NCBI GenBank assembly: GCA_945889085.1 | Contig: CAMDBM010000019.1 | Coordinates: 1 to 52,993 of the forward strand | Direction: 5' to 3' | DNA: 52,993 nt | Source: WLJO01 sp945889085 | Lineage (GTDB): Bacteria > Actinomycetota > Acidimicrobiia > Acidimicrobiales > Ilumatobacteraceae | Part shown: piece by piece, positions 35,880-43,765 of the stretch | Layout: the number at the start of each line of letters is the position of its first letter | How positions within the stretch are numbered: the first letter of the stretch is position 1 | Notes under the pieces: generated by a model | Told to the model about the DNA's origin: nothing | Seen by the model: the letters and a program-made list of their open reading frames with translations, nothing else | Databases searched by the model: none | Program-made: the position numbers and the translations under genes

Positions 35880-37766
35880 ATGGTTCAGCGACCGCCTACA
35901 GGGACGATTCCGGAAACCCCCGGCTCGTACCAGTTCAAGGACGCTCAGGGCAGGGTGATCTACGTCGGCAAGGCGTCGTCGCTGCGGAGCCGTCTGTCGA
36001 GCTACTTCCAGGACCCGCGCAACTTGCACCCGCGCACGGCCCAGATGGTCGCGACTGCGGAATCGGTGGAGTGGATCGAGGTACGCAACGAGGTCGAGGC
36101 GCTGATGCTCGAGTACTCGTTGATCAAGCAGCACCGTCCGAGGTTCAACGTTCGGCTCCGGGACGACAAGAGCTATCCGTTCCTCGCCGTGAGCGAGGAC
36201 GAGCAGTGGCCGCGCGCAATGGTTACCCGTGGGCGCAAGCGGAAGGGCTGGCGCTACTTCGGGCCGTTCCCGCACGCGTACGCGATCCGGGAGACGCTCG
36301 ATCTGCTTGTTCGCACCTTCCCCATTCGCACGTGTTCGCCCAGCAAGTTCAACGAGCACCACCGGTTGGGTCGACCCTGCCTGCTCTTCCACATCGAGAA
36401 GTGCTCGGGTCCGTGCGTGGGAGAGATCGACGAGATGCCGTACCGTCAGCTGGTCGAGGAGTTCTGCAAGTTCCTCGAGGGTGACACCGACGAAATCGTC
36501 GACCGCCTCACCGATGACATGAAGGCCGCAGCCAAGGGCCTCGAGTTCGAGCGGGCAGCACGCCTGCGGGACCGGCTCGCCGCGGTCCAGCGAGCAATCG
36601 AGAAACAACAGATGGTTGCCGAACGCAGCGAGGACCTCGACGTTATTGGCCTCGCCGACGACGAGCTTGAGGCTGCCGTTCAGGTGTTCTACGTCCGCAA
36701 GGGCCGTGTCGTCGGGCGCAAGGGGTTCGTGCTCGACAAGGTGGAGGAACTGACCCCCGGCGGTCTCGTTGACAGGATTCTCGAGGAGATGTACGGGGAC
36801 GAGGCGGCGGCCGGAATCCCCAAACAGGTGCTCGTTCCCTGCGAGCCGGACGATCTCGCCACCTACGAGGAATGGCTCTCGCATGCCCGTGGCTCGCGCG
36901 TGCAGATCCGCGTGCCGCAGCGCGGCGACAAGCGCGAGCTGCACGAGATGGTGACGCGCAATGCCAAGGAGGAGTTCGTACGGCACCGGATGCGACGGGC
37001 GGCGGACCACAACACACGCAGTCGTGCGCTCAGCGAACTGCAGGACCTTCTGGGGCTTCCCGAGGCCCCGCTGCGGATCGAGTGTTACGACATGGCGCAC
37101 CTTCAAGGCACGGACTACGTGGGCTCGATGGTGGTGCTTGAGGACGGTCTGCCTGCCAAGCGGGAGTATCGGCGCTTCAAGGTCCGTGACGTACCGGGTA
37201 ACGATGACTATGCGGCGATGGAGGAGGTGCTCACACGGCGCCTCAGCGCCTACCTCGAGGAGCGCGAGATGCCGCTCGGCGAGAAGGTGAGCGAGGACCG
37301 TCGCGGTCGCCAGCGTCCGAACCGGTTCGCGTACCCGCCGCAGTTGCTGCTCGTGGATGGCGGCAAGGGCCAACTAGGCGTGGCGGTGAAGGTCCTCAAG
37401 TCGCTGGGTCTGGAGGACGAGATCCCGGTTGCCTCCCTGGCGAAACGTTTCGAAGAGGTCTACATCCCCGGTTCCTCCGAGCCGGTCAACGTGCCGCGGG
37501 GGAGCGATGCACTCTTCATGCTCCAGCGGATTCGTGACGAGGCGCACCGGTTCGCCAACACGTTCCACGGCGAATTGCGCGGCAAGCGCATGACGCGAAG
37601 CGTGTTGGACGGCATTCCCGGCCTGGGTGAGCACCGCAAGAAGCGGCTCGTGGTGGAACTTGGCGGGGTGAACAAGGTGAAGGCGGCCTCGTTGGAGACG
37701 CTGCAGTCGCTCACGTGGTTGCCGGACTCCGTCGCAGCAACCATCCACGCCCACCTCCACCCCTAA
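35880..37766 (+). CDS. uvrC: Excinuclease ABC subunit C
   Basis: 628 residues. GIY-YIG nuclease at the N terminus (GSYQFKDAQGRVIYVGKAS) makes the 3' cut; a UVR domain lies at about 205-240 (LEFERAARLRDRLAAV); RNase H-like nuclease with CYDMAHLQG and LLLVDGGKGQLG makes the 5' cut; a C-terminal helix-hairpin-helix pair (IPGLGEHRKKRL) binds DNA. Its TAA stop is one base before the left inverted repeat of the next unit, so that element inserted, or arose, exactly at the gene end. Confidence 0.96.
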   Translation: MVQRPPTGTIPETPGSYQFKDAQGRVIYVGKASSLRSRLSSYFQDPRNLHPRTAQMVATAESVEWIEVRNEVEALMLEYSLIKQHRPRFNVRLRDDKSYPFLAVSEDEQWPRAMVTRGRKRKGWRYFGPFPHAYAIRETLDLLVRTFPIRTCSPSKFNEHHRLGRPCLLFHIEKCSGPCVGEIDEMPYRQLVEEFCKFLEGDTDEIVDRLTDDMKAAAKGLEFERAARLRDRLAAVQRAIEKQQMVAERSEDLDVIGLADDELEAAVQVFYVRKGRVVGRKGFVLDKVEELTPGGLVDRILEEMYGDEAAAGIPKQVLVPCEPDDLATYEEWLSHARGSRVQIRVPQRGDKRELHEMVTRNAKEEFVRHRMRRAADHNTRSRALSELQDLLGLPEAPLRIECYDMAHLQGTDYVGSMVVLEDGLPAKREYRRFKVRDVPGNDDYAAMEEVLTRRLSAYLEEREMPLGEKVSEDRRGRQRPNRFAYPPQLLLVDGGKGQLGVAVKVLKSLGLEDEIPVASLAKRFEEVYIPGSSEPVNVPRGSDALFMLQRIRDEAHRFANTFHGELRGKRMTRSVLDGIPGLGEHRKKRLVVELGGVNKVKAASLETLQSLTWLPDSVAATIHAHLHP

Positions 37767-37767
37767 C

Positions 37768-37813
37768 GCGTTCTGACGGCACTTTCCCCACGCATACGTG
37801 GGAAATCGTTGTC
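37768..37813 (+). repeat. Left 46-bp terminal inverted repeat of the AbiEi/DUF559 unit
   Basis: Starts GCGTTCTGACGG, contains CCCCACGC-ATAC-GTGGGAAA, itself hairpin-forming, and ends TTGTC. The reverse complement of 38853-38898 matches at 39 of 46 positions. Begins one base after the uvrC stop. Confidence 0.85.
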
Positions 37814-37876
37814 CGAAATGTGCCGAGTTCGACTGGTGATTTCCACATCGATGCCCTCGTGCACCCAGTACGGGTA

Positions 37877-38854
37877 ATGGGAACTGAACTTGACAATCTT
37901 CACCGCCTGTCGGAAGCGCAGGGCGGACTGGCTACGGCCAAGCAGTTGGCGCTTCTCGGATTCACGCCGAAGCAGATCGATGGGCTTCGGGATCGCCGCC
38001 GCTTGCTCTCGGTTGCACCCGGCGTCTTCCGATCGGCGGGTGTCCCCGCCTCGTGGTTGAACCAGGTGGTGGCCGGAGCGCTTTTTCTCGATGGGCGCGC
38101 AGTGACCAGCGGGGCCACCGCTGCCCGTCTGTTTGTCTTCCACGGGTTCGAGCGCAGCGGAACAGTTGAGTTCTCGTGCGAGCGAACGAGCAGGGGCATT
38201 GGTGGGCAGATCACGGTCCACTCTGCCCGACAGCTCGATGCCATCGATCGAACGACCTGCCAGATCCCAGACTGGGGCAACGAACCGGTTCCACCGGAGC
38301 TCGAGGGACTGGGCATCGTGCGGACGCTCGGGATCACGACACCGTGTCGCACAATCATCGATCTGGCCCACCGAATGCCCGTGCCCGCGCTCGCCCGACT
38401 GGTTGATTCGGCAATCTCGATGCGCCTGACCAGTTTCGAAGTACTGATCGAGCGGCTCGAGTCCTTGCGTGACTCGGGTGTCCGGGGCGTCCGGCGTATG
38501 GACCAGGTTCTTGTGGATGCTGGAGTGGAGAGCTGGCTGGAACGAAAGTTCCTCGAGCTGCTGCGAGAAGCGGGGCTGCCGAGACCTCAGTGCCAGGTCA
38601 TCTTCCGGGACGGGTCTCGAACTGTCGCCCGCGTGGACTTCCTGTTCGCGGGTACGAACGTGGTTGTCGAGGTCAGCGGGCGTCGGGGTCACGTCACCGA
38701 CGCCGAGCGCCAGAAGGACGCTCGGCGACGCAACGAACTCCAACGGGCTGGGATGCAGGTCATCGAGTTCGTCACGGTCGACGTTGTCCGGGACCCTGCC
38801 TACGTCGTGCGCACGATTCGTGCGGCGCTGGCAGGGGGAACATCGCGTTCTTGA
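37877..38854 (+). CDS. AbiEi-antitoxin-like / DUF559 endonuclease-fold protein
   Basis: 325 residues from ATG 37877. A possible upstream start at 37715 would read through the left repeat and is rejected. N-terminal winged helix (ATAKQLALLGFTPKQI, then RLLSVAPGVFR) resembles AbiEi antitoxins. The C-terminal part is a Vsr-like PD-(D/E)XK fold: E222 in WLERKFLELL, D254 in ARVDFLF, E265 in VVVEVSGRRGH. Many actinobacteria carry several such genes, function unproven. No AbiEii toxin gene is beside it. The stop codon overlaps the right inverted repeat by two bases, so gene and repeats are one unit. The family assignment is by fold and motif. Confidence 0.75.
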   Translation: MGTELDNLHRLSEAQGGLATAKQLALLGFTPKQIDGLRDRRRLLSVAPGVFRSAGVPASWLNQVVAGALFLDGRAVTSGATAARLFVFHGFERSGTVEFSCERTSRGIGGQITVHSARQLDAIDRTTCQIPDWGNEPVPPELEGLGIVRTLGITTPCRTIIDLAHRMPVPALARLVDSAISMRLTSFEVLIERLESLRDSGVRGVRRMDQVLVDAGVESWLERKFLELLREAGLPRPQCQVIFRDGSRTVARVDFLFAGTNVVVEVSGRRGHVTDAERQKDARRRNELQRAGMQVIEFVTVDVVRDPAYVVRTIRAALAGGTSRS

Positions 38855-38898
38855 CAAGGTTTTCCCACGCCGGCGTGGGGAATGTCCCGTCAGAACGC
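38853..38898 (-). repeat. Right 46-bp terminal inverted repeat of the AbiEi/DUF559 unit
   Basis: Begins GACAAGG, centres on the perfect palindrome CCCACGCCGGCGTGGG and ends CCGTCAGAACGC. It overlaps the last two bases of the gene stop. Inverted relative to 37768-37813. Confidence 0.85.
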
Positions 38899-38919
38899 GG
38901 TATTCGTAGAGTGGGGGGC

Positions 38920-39705
38920 GTGAGCGCGGGCGATGTGGCGGGGAATGACCTGTGGGAGACCCACGCCGAATGGTGGATAAGCGGATTCACCGAGGGCGCT
39001 GATCCCGAGTACGAGGAGCAGATCCTCCCGCTCGCCGCAGCAGAACTGGCCGGATTCAACCGTGTGCTCGACGTCGGCTGCGGTGACGGCCAGATCAGCC
39101 GCCTCGCCGCCCGCATCGGCGCCTCCTGCGTGATCGGCATCGACCCCACGTGGAACCAAGTGAGCGTGGCTGCGGAACGTGGTGCGGGCGTTCCCGACGG
39201 AGTGGTCCCCCGTGGGGTGGGACCCGCTTTTGCGCGCGCCGGGGCCGCCGAGCTTCCGTTCGCAGACGGGACGTTCGACGCCGTCGTTGCGTGCCTCGTC
39301 TTCGAGCACATTCGAGACGTGGACTCCGCCATCGCCGAGGTAGCCCGCGTCCTGCGCCCCGGCGGCCGCTTTGCCTTCTTCCTCAATCACCCGCTCCTCC
39401 AGACCCCCAACAGCGGCTGGATCGACGACCAGGTGCTCGACCCGCCGGAGCAGTACTGGCGCATCGGCCCGTACCTCATCGAGGACGAGACCATCGAACA
39501 GGTGGAGAAGGGCGTCTTCATCCCCTTCATCCATCGCCCGCTCAGCCGGTACATCAACGCCCTCGCATACAACGATCTGCTCCTCGAGCGGATGGAGGAA
39601 CCGGCACCCCCGCCGGGCTTTCTCGCCCGTGCAGCGGAGTACGAGGCCGCTTCCACGATCCCGCGTCTGCTCTACCTGCGGACGACGAAGTTCGTCCGGG
39701 GGTAA
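38920..39705 (+). CDS. Class I SAM-dependent methyltransferase
   Basis: 261 residues from GTG 38920 with a GGGGGG ribosome-binding site. Longer in-frame starts fall in the preceding gene. SAM motif RVLDVGCGDGQISRLAAR, then VIGIDPT; LPFADGTFDAVVACLVFEHI is the post-I motif of Methyltransf_11, with LRPGGRFAFFLNHPLL after it. The C terminus has HRPLSRYINALAYNDLLLERM, typical of small-molecule methyltransferases with a lid. Substrate unknown. Sits between the repeat-bounded unit and rapZ, ten bases from rapZ. Confidence 0.82.
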   Translation: MSAGDVAGNDLWETHAEWWISGFTEGADPEYEEQILPLAAAELAGFNRVLDVGCGDGQISRLAARIGASCVIGIDPTWNQVSVAAERGAGVPDGVVPRGVGPAFARAGAAELPFADGTFDAVVACLVFEHIRDVDSAIAEVARVLRPGGRFAFFLNHPLLQTPNSGWIDDQVLDPPEQYWRIGPYLIEDETIEQVEKGVFIPFIHRPLSRYINALAYNDLLLERMEEPAPPPGFLARAAEYEAASTIPRLLYLRTTKFVRG

Positions 39706-39714
39706 TCTCCACCT

Positions 39715-40575
39715 GTGATCGATGTGCTCCTGATCACCGGACTCTCCGGCGCCGGCAGGTCTCAGGCCGCGGACGTGCTCGAGGACCTCGGGTGGAATGT
39801 GGTGGACAACCTGCCCACCCCACTGGTCGAAAAGATCGTGGACCTGGCGAGCGGACCCGCGTCGACGCTCGGCAAGCTTGCCCTCGTGGTGGGCTCCGGT
39901 GCGCACCAGTCCGACATCCTCACCGCCATCGAGAACGTGGAACTCGCCGGCCACCGCGTCCAGATCCTGTTCCTCGAGGCGTCAACACCCGAGCTCGTCC
40001 GCCGCTACGAGGCAACGCGCCGGCGTCACCCGCTCGACAACGGCGCCTCGAGCCTGCTCGACGCGATCGAGCGCGAGCGCCGGCTGCTGGACCGGGTGAA
40101 GGGTGAGGCGGATCTCGTCGTCGACACCTCCGACCTGAACGTGCACCAGCTGAAGGCCCGTCTGATCGCTGCGTTCCCTCCCGAGGTGGACCGCCCTGCA
40201 CTCCAGGTGGCGCTCATGTCGTTCGGGTACAAGTACGGCCTGCCCCTCGACGCCGACATCGTGATGGACGTTCGCTTCCTTCCGAACCCGCACTGGAACC
40301 CGGAACTGCGGGATCTCACGGGTACCGACGCGGCCGTTCGTGACTTCGTGCTCGGGGCGGAGGCGATGTCGTTCTTGGAGTCGTTTCAGGCCCTGCTCCT
40401 GCAGTTGCTCCCCGCCTACGTGGCCGAGGGCAAGAGCTACCTCACCATCGGGATCGGCTGCACGGGCGGCCAGCATCGCTCGGTGGCGATCATCGAAGAA
40501 CTGGCCGAGCGACTCCGGGAGCACGGCTTCCCGCTCCGGGTCGGCCACCGAGACCTCGGTCGCCACGCCCGCTGA
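39715..40575 (+). CDS. rapZ: RapZ-like nucleotide-binding protein (YvcJ)
   Basis: 286 residues from GTG 39715. P-loop GLSGAGRS, then NVVDNLPTPLV, and the C-terminal family signature SFGYKYGLPLDADIVMDVRFLPNP with GCTGGQHRSV. In E. coli RapZ guides small RNA decay by RNase E; in Gram-positives YvcJ binds GTP and affects competence. Downstream yvcK and whiA, present in nearly all actinobacteria, are absent, and gap follows after 97 bases. Confidence 0.92.
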   Translation: MIDVLLITGLSGAGRSQAADVLEDLGWNVVDNLPTPLVEKIVDLASGPASTLGKLALVVGSGAHQSDILTAIENVELAGHRVQILFLEASTPELVRRYEATRRRHPLDNGASSLLDAIERERRLLDRVKGEADLVVDTSDLNVHQLKARLIAAFPPEVDRPALQVALMSFGYKYGLPLDADIVMDVRFLPNPHWNPELRDLTGTDAAVRDFVLGAEAMSFLESFQALLLQLLPAYVAEGKSYLTIGIGCTGGQHRSVAIIEELAERLREHGFPLRVGHRDLGRHAR

Positions 40576-40672
40576 CAGGCCGGAACCCACCGAACCGAGC
40601 CGAAATCCTGTTCCGGCCCCGCCAGCAACTAGGTTTATTGAGCCAGTTCACCCGTCGAAAGGACCGCTCGCG

Positions 40673-41701
40673 ATGACCGTACGCGTGGGCATCAATGGAT
40701 TCGGCCGTATCGGCCGCAACTTCTTCCGGGCCGTCAACGGCCGCGGTGCCGATATCGAGGTGGTGGCCGTCAACGACCTCGGCTCGCTCGACCAGATGGC
40801 GCACCTGCTGAAGTACGACTCCGTACTCGGCGTGCTGCCTCACACCGTGAAGGCCACCAAGAACGGCATCTCGGTGGACGGCAACGAACTCCGCGTGCTC
40901 TCGGTGCGGGACCCGAAGGAACTGCCGTGGGGAGACCTCGGCGTCGACCTCGTCATCGAGTCCACCGGCATCTTCACCAAGCGGGACCAGGCTGCAATGC
41001 ACCTCGCTGCCGGTGCGCCGTTGGTAATGGTGTCTGCCCCGTGCGACGGCGCCGACGCCTCGTTCGTGTACGGCGTGAACCACAAGGACTTCGACCCGAA
41101 GCAGCACAAGGTGATCTCCAACGCCTCGTGCACCACCAACTGTTTCGTGCCGATGGTGAAGGTGCTCGACGACAACTTCGGGATCGAGCAGGGTCTGATG
41201 ACCACCATCCACGCCTACACCGGTGACCAACAGTTGGTGGACGGCCCGCACAAGGATCTCCGACGCGCCCGCGGCGCCGCGATCAACATCGTGCCCACCT
41301 CCACCGGTGCGGCTCGTGCGACGAGCCTGGTGCTCGAGTCGATGAAGGGGAAGTTGGACGGCACCTCGCTGCGCGTGCCGGTGCCCACGGGCTCCATCAC
41401 GGATTTCAACGCGGTCCTCAAGAAGGCTGCAACCGTCGAGCAGATCAACGCCGCGTTCAAGAAGGCCGCGTCGAGCGGACCGCTCAAGGGTGTCCTGCGC
41501 TACTGCGAGGACCCCATCGTGTCGAGCGACATTGTCACCGACCCGCACTCGTGCATCTTCGACGCGGACCTCACGATGAGCATGGGCAACCTCGTGAAGG
41601 TGCTCGGCTGGTACGACAACGAGTGGGGTTACTCCAACCGCCTCGTCGACATGTCCCTGTTCCTCGGCTCGAAGTTGCCCAAGCGCAGCAAGAAGAAGTG
41701 A
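40673..41701 (+). CDS. gap: Glyceraldehyde-3-phosphate dehydrogenase, glycolytic
   Basis: 342 residues from ATG 40673, with AAAGGA upstream; the ORF from 40340 overlaps rapZ in another frame and is not a real start. INGFGRIGR at the N terminus, catalytic NASCTTNC and a late WYDNEWGYSNRLVDM motif. Oxidises glyceraldehyde-3-phosphate with NAD and phosphate. The lysine-rich tail KRSKKK is unusual. Head of gap-pgk-tpiA; paralog of the arsenic GAPDH at 14330-15355. Confidence 0.96.
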   Translation: MTVRVGINGFGRIGRNFFRAVNGRGADIEVVAVNDLGSLDQMAHLLKYDSVLGVLPHTVKATKNGISVDGNELRVLSVRDPKELPWGDLGVDLVIESTGIFTKRDQAAMHLAAGAPLVMVSAPCDGADASFVYGVNHKDFDPKQHKVISNASCTTNCFVPMVKVLDDNFGIEQGLMTTIHAYTGDQQLVDGPHKDLRRARGAAINIVPTSTGAARATSLVLESMKGKLDGTSLRVPVPTGSITDFNAVLKKAATVEQINAAFKKAASSGPLKGVLRYCEDPIVSSDIVTDPHSCIFDADLTMSMGNLVKVLGWYDNEWGYSNRLVDMSLFLGSKLPKRSKKK

Positions 41702-42819
41702 CGGCGAGCGTGAGCGGGATGATCCCCACGCTCGAGGACCTCGGCGACGTCCGCGGCAAGCGTGTTCTGGTGCGCACGGACTTCAACGTCCCGATGGAGG
41801 GCGGACGGATCACCGACGACTTCCGTATCCGTGCCGCGCTGCCAACGATCAACTGGCTCACCGAGCGGGGCGCGACGGTGGTATGCGCGTCCCACCTCGG
41901 CCGCCCCAAGGGCGCCCCCGAGCCGAAGTACTCGATGGAGCCCGTTCGGGCGCGGCTGGCCGAACTGGCACCCGGTGTCGAGCTGCTCGAGAACCTGCGG
42001 TTCGACGCCGGCGAGGAAAGGAATGATCCGGCCTTCGTGGCGCGACTGGTCGAGGGCATCGACTGCTATGTCGACGATGCGTTCGGCGCCGCTCACCGAG
42101 CCCATGCGTCGATTGTCGGCCCGCCCCGCACGCTGCCGTCCGCAGCCGGTCGTCTGCTCCAGAAAGAGATCGAGGTGCTTGGCGGCCTGCGGGACCACCC
42201 GGCCCGCCCGTTCGTGGCGGTGCTCGGCGGCGCCAAGGTGAGCGACAAACTCGGCGTGATCGAGGCCCTCCTCGGGGTTGTCGATGCACTGGTGATCGGT
42301 GGCGGGATGTGCTTCACGTTCCTCGCTGCACAGGGCTTTGGGGTCGGTGACTCCATCTGCGAACGTGACCACATCGATACCTGCCGGCGCCTGCTCGCCG
42401 CGGGGAAGCCGATCCATCTCCCCGAGGACATCCGCGGGGTTGATGCTCAGGGCAACGTGCAAACCTTCGGTCGTTCGCTGCCCGAGGGGGCGAAGGGCCT
42501 CGACATCGGGCCCGGCTCGGCGGCGGCGTTCGCCGACGTGGTGATGGAGGCCCGCACGGTGTTCTGGAACGGTCCGATGGGCATGTTCGAGGACCCGCGC
42601 TTCGAGGCAGGCACGCGCACCGTTGCCCAGGCCATGGCCGACACTCGTGCATTCACCGTGGTGGGCGGCGGGGACTCCGCCGCCGCTCTCGCCCAATTCG
42701 GCCTCGATGACGAGGTTGACCATGTCTCCACCGGCGGAGGTGCCTCGCTCGAACTTCTCGAGCTTGGCGACCTGCCGGGTCTGGCCGCACTCCGTTCGGC
42801 CCCCAACGCATCGAGGTAG
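41698..42819 (+). CDS. pgk: Phosphoglycerate kinase
   Basis: 373 residues if GTG 41698, overlapping the gap stop, is the start; GTG 41710 and ATG 41719 are alternatives. Motifs: RVLVRTDFNVP, SHLGRPKG, LLENLRFDAGEERNDP, DDAFGAAHRAHASI, and the ATP-site GGGDSAAAL with STGGGASLELL. Typical length is about 395; the shortfall lies before LLENLRF, where some 20 residues that usually form a helix in the N-terminal domain are missing. Transfers phosphate from 1,3-bisphosphoglycerate to ADP. Confidence 0.95.
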   Translation: MTASVSGMIPTLEDLGDVRGKRVLVRTDFNVPMEGGRITDDFRIRAALPTINWLTERGATVVCASHLGRPKGAPEPKYSMEPVRARLAELAPGVELLENLRFDAGEERNDPAFVARLVEGIDCYVDDAFGAAHRAHASIVGPPRTLPSAAGRLLQKEIEVLGGLRDHPARPFVAVLGGAKVSDKLGVIEALLGVVDALVIGGGMCFTFLAAQGFGVGDSICERDHIDTCRRLLAAGKPIHLPEDIRGVDAQGNVQTFGRSLPEGAKGLDIGPGSAAAFADVVMEARTVFWNGPMGMFEDPRFEAGTRTVAQAMADTRAFTVVGGGDSAAALAQFGLDDEVDHVSTGGGASLELLELGDLPGLAALRSAPNASR

Positions 42820-42827
42820 ACATCAAG

Positions 42828-43601
42828 ATGAGCCGCAAGCCGCTGTTTTCCGGTAACTGGAAGATGAACCTCAACCACTTTGAGGCGATTCAGTGCGTCC
42901 AAAAGTTGAGTTACCTGCTCACCAAGGACGACTACGCGGCCGTGGACGTCTCTGTGCACCCGCCGTTCACCGACATCCGCTCCGTGCAGACGGTGATTGA
43001 TGCCGATGAACTGCTCATGCAGCTCGGCGCGCAGCACTGCCACTGGGAGGAGAAGGGCGCGTTCACCGGAGAGATCGCGCCGGCGTTCCTCGCCAAGCTC
43101 CACGTGAAGTACGTGATCGTCGGCCACAGCGAGCGCCGCGAACTGTTCGGTGAGACCGACGAGATGGTGCACAAGAAGGTGGCCGCCGTCATTGCCAACC
43201 AGATGACGCCGATCATGTGCGTGGGGGAGACCCTCGACGAGCGCGAGACAGGTCAGACCGAGGGCAAGGTGCTCGCACAGGTGGCTGCAGGGCTCGTCGG
43301 CCGCAAGCCCGAGCAGGTTTCCTCGATGGTCATTGCCTACGAGCCGGTCTGGGCGATCGGCACCGGTCGCAACGCCACTGCGGAGGACGCGCAGACGGTC
43401 TGTGCCGCAATCCGTGCCGAGGTTGGCCGGATGTTCGGTGCCGAAGCCGCGGCGCAGATCCGGATCCAGTACGGCGGATCGGTGAAGGCGGGAACCGTTG
43501 CCGATCTCATGAAGCAACCCGACGTGGACGGCGCGCTCGTGGGCGGGGCGAGCCTGGACCCCGACGAGTTCGCCCGAATCGTGCAGTTCCGCAATCTCTG
43601 A
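42828..43601 (+). CDS. tpiA: Triosephosphate isomerase
   Basis: 257 residues. GNWKMN at the N terminus with K12, catalytic H in GHSERR, E in AYEPVWAIGTG and phosphate loop YGGSVK with late GGASL. Interconverts dihydroxyacetone phosphate and glyceraldehyde-3-phosphate. Starts 8 bases after pgk. Normally secG follows in this gene order; here a five-gene ABC transporter intervenes. Confidence 0.96.
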   Translation: MSRKPLFSGNWKMNLNHFEAIQCVQKLSYLLTKDDYAAVDVSVHPPFTDIRSVQTVIDADELLMQLGAQHCHWEEKGAFTGEIAPAFLAKLHVKYVIVGHSERRELFGETDEMVHKKVAAVIANQMTPIMCVGETLDERETGQTEGKVLAQVAAGLVGRKPEQVSSMVIAYEPVWAIGTGRNATAEDAQTVCAAIRAEVGRMFGAEAAAQIRIQYGGSVKAGTVADLMKQPDVDGALVGGASLDPDEFARIVQFRNL

Positions 43602-43765
43602 GACTCAGCCCCTGAGGTTGCAGACCTGGGGTCTCGCCGTTTGGCGTGAGCGAACCCCGAGCAGTCCGTTTGCTGCAGGTGGAGCATCTCCGAAGTGCCT
43701 CGTTCGCTGGGTCATACTGTTTAGGTGGTGGTCACCTTGATTGACCGATTCGGGAGGTAATTGGC

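Noticed and set aside
40340..40672. N-terminal extension of gap from 40340
   Set aside because: It lies inside rapZ in another frame; ATG 40673 has a good ribosome-binding site and starts the Rossmann motif.
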